Shown: in pieces, positions 7,869 to 14,680 of the stretch
Position numbering within the stretch: the stretch's first letter is position 1
Layout of the letters: each line of letters opens with the position of its first letter
Origin: an uncultured Lysobacterales bacterium
Lineage (GTDB): Bacteria > Pseudomonadota > Gammaproteobacteria > Xanthomonadales > SZUA-36
Assembly: GCA_937974465.1 (NCBI GenBank)
Contig: CALJWY010000253.1
Location: 1 to 17,658 of the forward strand
Length of the DNA stretch: 17,658 nucleotides
Reading direction: 5' to 3'
Translations under genes and position numbers: made by a program
Notes under the pieces: generated by a model
Told to the model about the DNA's origin: nothing
What the model saw: the letters and a program-made list of their open reading frames with translations, nothing else
Database searches by the model: none

Positions 7869-9101
7869 TTAGCCGCAACCACCACTGGTGGGTGCGCGTT
7901 TCAGCTCAAGGATCACCTTGGGTTCATATTTCAGGTCAAGGAAGTGCGGGTCAGGTTCTGCCGCCTGGTGACGTGATCCGGTTGCCACGTTGAAGCGGTA
8001 GGCCAGTTGGTCTGGTTGCCGGTCGTGAACCCTGCTCTCTTCGCCAAAGCTGTCATGTGCGTAGGTGTCCAGCCACGCGTTAATGCCGCCTTCCAGGATA
8101 TAGATATTCGGAACGCTTTCAGCCTTGAGAATTTTCCAGGCCTCGGTGGCCGCTTCCTCGTCATTGCTCATGGTTACGAACACCGTGTTGGCCAACTCCA
8201 GCTGAAGCTCCTTGGCCATTTCCTGGATCTGATCCAGCGGTGCATGGATCGCACCACGCAGATGGAACTGGTTGTAATAGCGCTCGTCACGAACATCCAG
8301 CGGAATGAGCTTGATCTTGGAATCATTCATGTAGGTCAGTAGTTCAGCAGGAGCTATCTGCACCTGGCGCTGGTCCAGCTTGGCCTGGCTCTCTGCTGCA
8401 ATCGCCTGCCAGCGGTCTTCATTACTGGGCTGGCCAACCGCGAGGTTTACCGCGGCCAGCGCAACCAGCGCCACGGCAGCAGGCTTGGTCCAGCCTGGCA
8501 GCTTCTTCGCAGGCGTCTTGTTAACTGCACTTTCTACTTTCTCAGCAATGACAAACAACGCCAGGGCGACAACCACGATACTGATAACAACGCTGCCATA
8601 ACTGACATTGAACAGTTCAGGCAAGGTAAAGCGGCCCATGTAGGAGCTTTCAAAGAACACCGCGTAATTGCCAATAGTCTCACCAAACAGGTAGATACCG
8701 AACAGCACACCAAAGACAAACATGACGGCATCGAGTTTACCGGTGGCAAAACCAACCAGTGAAGTACCCGGGCAAAAGCCACCGATGATAAAACCGACAC
8801 CCATGATCAGGCCGCCGACGATTCCCGGCCACAGGTATGTGGGCGGAACCCAGATCAGGTTGTAATCCAGCAGGCCAATAGCCGAGGACAGGAATATCAG
8901 GGTCATCGCCACGATGATGGCGGTGAACATGACCTTGAATACCCGCATATCCTTAAAGTAGAACTGTGCTGCCAGTAATTTCGAGTTACCGAAACCGGCG
9001 CTCTCCAGGGTCATGCCAAAGGCAATGCCGACCAGCGCGTAAATTCCGTAGGAACCCCAATGACCCAGAAGGTCAGCAAGTGGAAGAGGAAAAGACATCA
9101 T
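7869..9101 (-). CDS. YeeE/YedE sulfur transporter half fused to a cysteine-less rhodanese-like domain with a SoxY-like SGGCG tail
   Basis: The N-terminal part (about residues 15-190) is a YeeE/YedE (DUF395, Sulf_transp) half-transporter. It has about five membrane helices, the DMRVFKVMFTAI block and the family cysteine C110 in GGFCPGTSLVG. A basic linker (EKVES to KKLPGWTK) precedes a sixth helix (about 207-223), then a rhodanese-like domain (about 245-350: IPLDVRDERYYNQFHLRGA and YILEGGINAWL). At the catalytic position the sequence reads FVTMSNDEEAA, with no Cys. The only other Cys is C409 in the terminal SGGCG. By the positive-inside rule the rhodanese part and tail should be periplasmic. 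AAGGAG lies 7 bases before the ATG. It is the last gene of the sulfur operon, 11 bases after its partner transporter gene. It probably handles thiosulfate or a carried sulfane; substrate and direction are inferred. Confidence 0.85.
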   Translation of the reverse strand: MMSFPLPLADLLGHWGSYGIYALVGIAFGMTLESAGFGNSKLLAAQFYFKDMRVFKVMFTAIIVAMTLIFLSSAIGLLDYNLIWVPPTYLWPGIVGGLIMGVGFIIGGFCPGTSLVGFATGKLDAVMFVFGVLFGIYLFGETIGNYAVFFESSYMGRFTLPELFNVSYGSVVISIVVVALALFVIAEKVESAVNKTPAKKLPGWTKPAAVALVALAAVNLAVGQPSNEDRWQAIAAESQAKLDQRQVQIAPAELLTYMNDSKIKLIPLDVRDERYYNQFHLRGAIHAPLDQIQEMAKELQLELANTVFVTMSNDEEAATEAWKILKAESVPNIYILEGGINAWLDTYAHDSFGEESRVHDRQPDQLAYRFNVATGSRHQAAEPDPHFLDLKYEPKVILELKRAPTSGGCG

Positions 9102-9112
9102 GATAATTCTCC

Positions 9113-9637
9113 TTAGTTCCAGAATTTACGGAAGAAGTAGGCCAGCGCATAGGCGCCGGCAAACACCGCAAACATGAAGGCCCAGCTGCCAACCGACAAC
9201 ACTGCGCCACCCGAAAGCGCCTGGCCCGATGTACAACCCCTGGCCAGGCGGGCGCCGTAACCCATCAACGCACCACCGATGAATGCCATGATCCAGCGGG
9301 TACCGCTGCTGATCTGTGGCCCTTTATTGGTTTCGATCTTGATGCGCTTGCCAAGCCAACCGGAGAGAAACCCGCCAACAATGGTTCCGACGGTCAGAAA
9401 TACGATCCAGCTATCAAGTGGATTGGCATTACCGCCGGCCATCTTCAACAGGTAGGCCACCTGGTCGATATGCTCGGGGTTGATCACGTTCTGCACGTAG
9501 ACCAGCAATCGGTTCAGGCCACCGGATGCGCCCAGGCCGGAGCCGGTAATAAAGTACGCCAGGAACAATACGATACCCAGTAACGTCCCGGACAGGTAGG
9601 GGTTCAGGTAGGGCTTTGGCCCGCTATGTCGACTCAT
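9113..9637 (-). CDS. YeeE/YedE family half-size sulfur transporter
   Basis: The 174-residue protein has about four membrane helices (15-33, 76-95, 114-133, 148-168) and the conserved DUF395 block GARLARGCTSGQALSGGAVLSVGSW, which contains its only Cys (C135). In full-length thiosulfate transporters of this family, such as TsuA, two such halves form one protein with conserved cysteines along the substrate path. Here the halves are encoded by neighbouring genes, as in the PmpA/PmpB arrangement. Its ATG overlaps the stop of the upstream cytochrome gene (ATGA), with AAGGAG 7 bases before it. It presumably pairs with the next gene product to form the channel. Confidence 0.87.
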   Translation of the reverse strand: MSRHSGPKPYLNPYLSGTLLGIVLFLAYFITGSGLGASGGLNRLLVYVQNVINPEHIDQVAYLLKMAGGNANPLDSWIVFLTVGTIVGGFLSGWLGKRIKIETNKGPQISSGTRWIMAFIGGALMGYGARLARGCTSGQALSGGAVLSVGSWAFMFAVFAGAYALAYFFRKFWN

Positions 9638-12198
9638 TTTGACTCTCCTTGTGGGCTACCGGAACTCTGGTCTCCCGTGTGCTTCTCTACATCATCCCAG
9701 CCACCGATCATGGACTTGATGCCCGCCGTCGGTGAGTGACCGGTGGTTGTCAGATAAACATGCATTACGATAAAGGTCGCAAACGCCCAGGCTACCAGGG
9801 TATGGACCAGTGCCAGCACCGGTAATCCACCCAGTTCCGCAGCGATATTGGGCCAGCGTTGCAAACCCCATATCAGGACACCGGTAATAACCTGTGCCGG
9901 TAAAAACACATTCAAAATCGCCAGGTAGGTGATCTGTTGTAGTGGATTAAGCTTGTTCGTCTTGGTTTTTTCCAACGGGTGGGCAGCACCGGCAAAAATC
10001 CCCTTGCTGTAATACATTGCCTGGCTCATTGCGCGCCTGAGGAAATTCTTGGGCTCAGGCAGGTATTGCCGTATCTGGCCACTGGCGAGATGATAAAACA
10101 GCGCCATGGCAGCATTGATCAACAGGATAAAGCCAAGCACGTTATGTACGTTGACAACGTAAGGGAAACTGAATATTCCAAAGAAATGTGGTTTGTGGAT
10201 GATCAGGCCCGTAAATAACAGTGTCAGGATGGCAATTGCCTGTAACCAGTGCCAGAGACGTTCATAAGCGTCATACATGTGAACACGTTCATACTCGCGT
10301 TTAACCGGGCCCCTGCGGCGGAACGTGACGTAACGGGCTATTGCATGGACACTGACGCCGAGTGTGATAGCGAAAAACATCATCAGGCCAAGGGTGTCTG
10401 CCCAGGATTCCCCGTGCAGGCCGATAATATAAAAACCGGCACTGCGATTATCGGCCACGAAACTTGCACCACCGCCTGCTCCACTTGTGATATCTCCGGC
10501 GAACTCAACACCCGTAAAGGAAATCTTCTGTGGCTGTACACCACCCGGCAAGTAGTCAGATAAGGTAAAAGCTGCGGCCAGAATTGAATCGTCCCTGTGG
10601 CAGTTGGAACAGTCCTTGATGGCCCGTTGGCCATTGACGACATTGTGATCGATTGAAAATGGGGTGACTTCGCCCTGGATCTGCAAGCCGGTCAAACCGG
10701 TTGCAGCAAGACGCGCCTTGACCACGTTGAAGCTGGCCTCATTATCCAGGCGCAATTCATGACCTTTAAGCTGGCCATCATTGTTTTCATCGAGTACGGA
10801 CATAAGGTCCGGGTGGTAGCCACCATCCGCAAACAACGCATTTTCAAGTTGCTGCCGTGACACGGGCATGGCCGGATCACCGGCGGTCCAATACCAGGCT
10901 GTCACCAGGTTAAATGGAGTCAATTGCAGGTCGCCCCTGGCATTGGCCTTGGGCATAATCAATGGCCTGAACCCTTCGATCAGGCTGTCGACAGCCACCG
11001 GGTCACCTTCAACGTTGCGGTATTGTTTAAGGGGCTGTGCCTCGCCGTCCAGCATGGTCCAGTCTACGGACTGCAGGCCGGGGCCGAACAACTTGGGTAT
11101 ATGACAGGCTTCACAGGCCAGGGATGTGAAATGGCGCTGCTTGTAGGGCAGCCAGTCGTGAACATTGCCGGCAGAGTGGCAGGTTTCGCAATTCCTCAGG
11201 CTGTTGCTGGTATAGGCTGCCAAGCCCAGCGTAGACTGGCCCTTGGCAAACTGGTGCAGCGGCCGCATCAGGTAATCCGAGTGACTCAAACGACGCGGAT
11301 CAAATTCAAGGTGTGACGGGCGGCTCTCTTCGCGCTGTCTGAAATACACCGGGTTGTTCAATGAGTAGTGGCAATTGACACAACCGACGACGCGATCGGA
11401 ATGAATATCGAACGGAAAGTTCAAATCCTCTTTGCCGGAAATATTCAAACCGCTGTTCAGCAGCTTCTGCGGAGAAATGATTTGGCCGGTTCGGTCCGTG
11501 TTGTGCCGGGTGGACAAATCCGCTGAAATCTTCAGGGGCTCATCAAGGCTGTTTTCCACCATACCGTGGCACTGTGCACAGTTTTCGTCACGTGGTCTGC
11601 GGATATCGAGCAATCCGGTCTGGAGCGCTCCGTTGGCCTGGAATTTTGCACCATTCCATTGCCACTGGCCATCCTCCCAAACAAGGATATCGAGCGAAGA
11701 CAATGAAGCCGAATTGGCCCAGGCAAAATCACCGCTCTCCATCGCTGATTGCCGCGCTGAGTGGTCGTCGATGGCGGTGTGGCAAAGCAGGCAGTCCATT
11801 TCGACCAGTCCCGCAACCGGCCCACCACCGACATGCCTCGATCCATAGCGTTTCAGCCAGGCTTCCAGATCCATTTCACCGGATGCAGTCAGTCCGTCTG
11901 TATCGTAGGCCAGTGGATTCCAGCCACCAAAATATCCGGGGCCCTGCTGCCACCCGTGTGCATTGTCGCCCTGCCCGAGCTTGCTGGCACCGGCATCGGC
12001 GTGGTCACTATTGGCCATGATGAAGGCGGTTTCATGACAGGCACCACCGCAACTGGCCATGGTAGACATCGGCAGACCACTTTCAATGACAGGATTGCCT
12101 TGTGCATCCAGGATCGGTATTTCCGGGTGCAGTCCGTTGGCGGCGGCCGGCAGGCTGAATAAAGCCAGCAGGACTCCGCCGAAGATAAATTTTTTCAT
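9634..12198 (-). CDS. Heptaheme cytochrome c fused to a cytochrome b561-type membrane domain
   Basis: The start at 12198 is preferred because it opens directly into a signal peptide (MKKFIFGGVLLALFSLPAAA), with AGAG 7 bases upstream; in-frame ATG 12219 and GTG 12228 are alternatives and overlap the previous gene. Counting from the GTG, six CXXCH heme sites are at C146, C217, C283, C347, C372 and C540. A seventh, earlier site reads CGGACH (C60), an unusual CX3CH. An EF-hand-like loop (DENNDGQLKGHE) is at 480-491. A membrane helix follows (about 608-632), then a b561-like region (about 650-830) with His at 660, 695, 713, 809 and 823 that can hold b hemes. This layout carries electrons between the quinone pool and periplasmic c hemes. 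Its partner is probably the octaheme protein encoded just upstream. Cys 60 is confirmed in the DNA as TGC GGT GGT GCC TGT CAT. Confidence 0.82.
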   Translation of the reverse strand: MKKFIFGGVLLALFSLPAAANGLHPEIPILDAQGNPVIESGLPMSTMASCGGACHETAFIMANSDHADAGASKLGQGDNAHGWQQGPGYFGGWNPLAYDTDGLTASGEMDLEAWLKRYGSRHVGGGPVAGLVEMDCLLCHTAIDDHSARQSAMESGDFAWANSASLSSLDILVWEDGQWQWNGAKFQANGALQTGLLDIRRPRDENCAQCHGMVENSLDEPLKISADLSTRHNTDRTGQIISPQKLLNSGLNISGKEDLNFPFDIHSDRVVGCVNCHYSLNNPVYFRQREESRPSHLEFDPRRLSHSDYLMRPLHQFAKGQSTLGLAAYTSNSLRNCETCHSAGNVHDWLPYKQRHFTSLACEACHIPKLFGPGLQSVDWTMLDGEAQPLKQYRNVEGDPVAVDSLIEGFRPLIMPKANARGDLQLTPFNLVTAWYWTAGDPAMPVSRQQLENALFADGGYHPDLMSVLDENNDGQLKGHELRLDNEASFNVVKARLAATGLTGLQIQGEVTPFSIDHNVVNGQRAIKDCSNCHRDDSILAAAFTLSDYLPGGVQPQKISFTGVEFAGDITSGAGGGASFVADNRSAGFYIIGLHGESWADTLGLMMFFAITLGVSVHAIARYVTFRRRGPVKREYERVHMYDAYERLWHWLQAIAILTLLFTGLIIHKPHFFGIFSFPYVVNVHNVLGFILLINAAMALFYHLASGQIRQYLPEPKNFLRRAMSQAMYYSKGIFAGAAHPLEKTKTNKLNPLQQITYLAILNVFLPAQVITGVLIWGLQRWPNIAAELGGLPVLALVHTLVAWAFATFIVMHVYLTTTGHSPTAGIKSMIGGWDDVEKHTGDQSSGSPQGESK

Positions 12199-12211
12199 GC
12201 CCTTGCTCTGA

Positions 12212-13684
12212 TTATTCATGATCGGCACCGGGTTTTAAGTCCGTGATGCGTTGCCGGTTCTGACTACCGAGCAGGATGGGGTCGCCTTCAAAACCGAGCT
12301 CTTTCCAGTCCATTCTGCCATTCTCGGAATGACAGGCCTGGCACTGCAATGCTTTTTCCTTGACCGCCACCATGTGGGTAGATGGCCAGTACATTTCTGT
12401 TGCTGCGAAACCGTAATTTCCACTGTAAGGTCTGCCGGAAACCTCCTCTCCACGGCGGAAAGCCTGGTCCCATTTGAACTCTTTCCAGAACCCACCTTCG
12501 CCGGATGTCACCGGTTGCAGCAGGTATTCGTATTCGGTGTCATAGGGCTGCTTGGCACGGTGAATCTTGAACGGCCAGATGCGGGCATTCGGGTCGCGGA
12601 TGTCACCACGCGGTGCGTTCAAAGCGGTAATGCCATTCAGATTGATTTTGTCACCCATCAGGTAACGATCAGCAAGACCATTGGACCAACGGTAATCGGG
12701 TTTCAGGTTTTTTTCATAGATAAAGCTGCCCTTCATCTTCAAGTATTCATGGGCGTCTTCTTCACGCGTGTCATCACCGGCGGTCGACCAGTCCCAGTGG
12801 GTCTTGGTGGCTTGCTTAACTGCGATTTCCGGTACATGACAGGTCTGGCATGCCAGGGTATCGGTATGCGAGTTAATGCGGTCATCTCTGTGCAATTTCG
12901 GATTGTGACAGTCCCGGCAGGCTATCTGGTTTTCGTTATCCAGGCTGACGGTGGTGGAGCGTCCACCGATCACGTGATCCTTGGTCTGGTGGCAATCGAC
13001 ACATTGGAAATCATAACGACCCATGTGAACATCAACACCCTCGGTCGGGAAATACAGGCTTTCATCAAGGTCGCCGTGCTTCACGGCGTTACCGCCACCA
13101 CCGCGGAAGTGACAACCGCCACAGTTTTGGCGGTTTGGAACACCAACGCTTTTTGCAGACTCGAGCAGGTCGACCCCTTCCAGCGGCAAACCGGCTTTAC
13201 CCTTTCTGTAGGTACCAGAGTTATCGTGGCACACCAGGCAGTCAACGTTGGACTGGTCGCCGAAATCAAAATCTGCATCATCCCAGCCGTAACCAGCGTG
13301 GCACGCCGTGCAGGACGCCCAGTTGCCCTGGATGCCGATGCAGAAATTATTGATGGATTTTTTCTTGCCCGTGGTATGAAGACCTTCACGGCCCGCGACT
13401 TCCACTGGTTCCGACTCCCAGCGCCAGTGGGCCGTATGCAGCATTTGCTGACCGGCGTCTTTATGGCAGCCCAGGCATGCTGCTGTCACTTGAGGACCGG
13501 TCGTTAACTCTCCCAGGCCGTCAAACAAGTTCTTATGATCCACATGGGCCGGGCGTTGTGGCATGAATTCCCACGGTGTATCGATATTCGACTCTGCAGT
13601 TCCTGCAAAGTACCAAACCGGAATCCCGATGAGCAAAATAATCGCTACAAATCCGGGTAACCAATTACGTTTTCGAGTATTCAT
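12212..13684 (-). CDS. otr: Octaheme cytochrome c, tetrathionate reductase (OTR) family
   Basis: The 490-residue protein has an N-terminal membrane anchor (about 10-27) and eight CXXCH sites at C70, C125, C149, C188, C228, C256, C279 and C448. It carries OTR-family stretches such as TGKKKSINNFCIGIQGNW, GYGWDDADFDFG, VDCLVCHDNSGTYRKGK and THWDWSTAGDD. In Shewanella OTR the active-site heme is lysine-ligated; one of K107-K109 in TGKKKS is the likely counterpart (inferred). Characterised OTR reduces tetrathionate, nitrite and hydroxylamine in vitro, with no settled physiological role. It is the first gene of the sulfur operon and overlaps the region where the heptaheme-b561 gene begins. The AT-rich region upstream is the likely promoter. 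Whether it works as a reductase or in the reverse direction cannot be told from sequence. Confidence 0.9.
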   Translation of the reverse strand: MNTRKRNWLPGFVAIILLIGIPVWYFAGTAESNIDTPWEFMPQRPAHVDHKNLFDGLGELTTGPQVTAACLGCHKDAGQQMLHTAHWRWESEPVEVAGREGLHTTGKKKSINNFCIGIQGNWASCTACHAGYGWDDADFDFGDQSNVDCLVCHDNSGTYRKGKAGLPLEGVDLLESAKSVGVPNRQNCGGCHFRGGGGNAVKHGDLDESLYFPTEGVDVHMGRYDFQCVDCHQTKDHVIGGRSTTVSLDNENQIACRDCHNPKLHRDDRINSHTDTLACQTCHVPEIAVKQATKTHWDWSTAGDDTREEDAHEYLKMKGSFIYEKNLKPDYRWSNGLADRYLMGDKINLNGITALNAPRGDIRDPNARIWPFKIHRAKQPYDTEYEYLLQPVTSGEGGFWKEFKWDQAFRRGEEVSGRPYSGNYGFAATEMYWPSTHMVAVKEKALQCQACHSENGRMDWKELGFEGDPILLGSQNRQRITDLKPGADHE

Positions 13685-13722
13685 TTCAGTCCATACTTCA
13701 AGTTAAATTTGATAAATCCACA

Positions 13723-13754
13723 AAATATTAGGATTTTCTAATATTTAATATTAG
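13723..13754 (-). promoter_or_regulatory. AT-rich inverted repeat upstream of the sulfur operon, candidate operator
   Basis: Nine-base arms AAATATTAG and CTAATATTT form a perfect inverted repeat with a 6-base spacer at 13723-13746. A third copy of the half-site, AATATTAG, follows at 13747-13754. The block lies 39-70 bases before the octaheme ATG, in a strikingly AT-rich stretch (about 13700-13770) that also holds several TATAAT-like hexamers on the minus strand. Such sites fit a dimeric repressor; ArsR-family sulfur sensors such as BigR use AT-rich palindromes. No regulator gene is in the window. No single -35/-10 pair could be chosen with confidence. Confidence 0.5.
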
Positions 13755-13872
13755 TATTTTATAATATAAAGCGGGGAGGGTAAATCTGAACCATGAAATT
13801 ATTCGATCAGAACTTGACCTTGATCAACTAAAAAGGTCTTTATTATCGCTAGGCAGGTATCAACAGATCTAT

Positions 13873-13896
13873 GGCCCAATATCGACATATCGGGCC
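13873..13896 (-). terminator. Stem-loop after the CBS gene, possible transcript end
   Basis: On the minus strand the arms GGCCCGATAT and ATATTGGGCC pair over 10 bp (one G-U) around a 4-base loop, GTCG. It starts 15 bases after the CBS gene stop. The wobble pair exists only in the minus-strand RNA; the plus-strand version has an A-C mismatch, so the structure favours the strand of the CBS operon. No T-run follows immediately, so it may be a 3' stabiliser rather than an intrinsic terminator. Confidence 0.45.
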
Positions 13897-13910
13897 ACCA
13901 GTTCTGTGGT

Positions 13911-14321
13911 TTACTCCATTTCCACCAATAGCCCTTTTAAGACGATATCGGTGTAACTCACCAGCCCGATGATCTGGTTATTTTCAACCACGGGTGCCCT
14001 TGAAAGACCAAAATTGTCAAACAGGCGCGTGCAATAGCGAATATCCATTTCGGGGTCCACGGAAATCACCGGCTTCGACATGATCTCATAAATATTGACC
14101 CGGTTTGGCGAGTGATCACGTGCCAGCACTTTCTTGGCCATATCCCTGAACATCACGACACCATACTCATCATCATCATGCCTCTTGTTGACAATCAATG
14201 TACGCGTGTCCGGGTATTTCATTGAGCGTAATGCCTCTCCAACCGTGAGCATGCCATCGACGACATCGACCTCGGATTTCATGACATCACGCACCCGCAT
14301 AATTTTGTCCAATCGTTTCAT
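13911..14321 (-). CDS. Two-CBS-domain protein
   Basis: The 136-residue protein is a tandem CBS pair. CBS1 runs from MRVRDVMKSEVDVVDG to GVVMFRDMAKKVL (about 8-67). CBS2 runs from NIYEIMSKPVISVDPEMDI to IIGLVSYTDIVLKGLL (about 77-133). CBS pairs bind adenine nucleotides or S-adenosyl ligands and regulate a partner domain or protein. It has no other domain, so it probably acts on a partner. It overlaps the P-II-like gene by ATGA and is the last gene of the DUF1538 operon, so the likely target is the DUF1538 membrane pair (inferred). A stem-loop 15 bases downstream may mark the transcript end. Confidence 0.88.
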   Translation of the reverse strand: MKRLDKIMRVRDVMKSEVDVVDGMLTVGEALRSMKYPDTRTLIVNKRHDDDEYGVVMFRDMAKKVLARDHSPNRVNIYEIMSKPVISVDPEMDIRYCTRLFDNFGLSRAPVVENNQIIGLVSYTDIVLKGLLVEME

Positions 14322-14668
14322 AATCTGTCCTCTACCGCCTCGACCAGTGCTTCGATCTGGTGACGAACACCGATGGCGTCTTCAACATCAATCTGGAAGG
14401 CTATACCAGTGCCGGGTGTTTCATCAAACTCCCCGGCAATGGCTACCGTCTCCATGATTTCCCTGCTCATATGTTCCTCGGCCAACATCAGGATAACATC
14501 CACCTGGGAATCAATACTCAGACCAAGGAAGGTTTTATTGGGTTCTACGCCCTCGCCTCGCGCCTGGTTGAGCACTGTACACCCGGTGGTACCGGCTTGA
14601 CGAGCGGCATCCAGGACTTTCTGGGTTCGCTCATCCTCGACCATGATGATTATTAGTTTAAAGTGCAT
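14318..14668 (-). CDS. P-II-like (GlnB superfamily) signalling protein
   Basis: The 116-residue protein has the ferredoxin-like P-II layout: beta-alpha in FKLIIIMVEDERTQKVLDAARQAG, a short loop ARGEGVEPNKTFLGL where the long T-loop would be, and a C-terminal FDETPGTGIAFQIDVEDAIGV block. The T-loop region (about 37-48) is much shorter than in GlnB/GlnK and lacks the YRGAEY uridylylation site, and the standard B-loop glycine motif is not recognisable. It therefore belongs to a P-II-like branch rather than the nitrogen regulators. AGAGGT lies 8 bases before the ATG, right at the end of the preceding DUF1538 gene. P-II-like proteins often control a neighbouring transporter in response to nucleotides, which fits its place between DUF1538 and CBS genes. 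Confidence 0.83.
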   Translation of the reverse strand: MHFKLIIIMVEDERTQKVLDAARQAGTTGCTVLNQARGEGVEPNKTFLGLSIDSQVDVILMLAEEHMSREIMETVAIAGEFDETPGTGIAFQIDVEDAIGVRHQIEALVEAVEDRL

Positions 14669-14680
14669 GTCGATATACCT

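Noticed and set aside
12251..13507. 418-residue open frame on the plus strand opposite the octaheme cytochrome
   Set aside because: It is antisense to a protein with eight CXXCH sites and clear OTR family patterns. The predicted product has no recognisable domain and looks like a shadow frame created by the codon bias of the real gene.
13801..13830. TTGATCAA sequence as an FNR/CRP-type site upstream of the octaheme gene
   Set aside because: The FNR consensus needs TTGAT and ATCAA separated by four bases; here the halves overlap, so it is only a short palindrome.
13786..13956. 57-codon frame starting with CTG after GGGGAGGG on the plus strand, and a 12-codon ATG frame at 13793
   Set aside because: The Shine-Dalgarno-like sequence is suggestive, but CTG is a rare start, the frame runs through the CBS stem-loop into the antisense of the CBS gene, and no family is recognisable. 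The 12-codon frame has no support beyond its ATG.
14318..14668. Assignment as glnB/glnK nitrogen regulator
   Set aside because: The long T-loop with the uridylylated tyrosine is missing and the neighbours are DUF1538 and CBS genes rather than amtB or glnA, so only a P-II-like call is justified.
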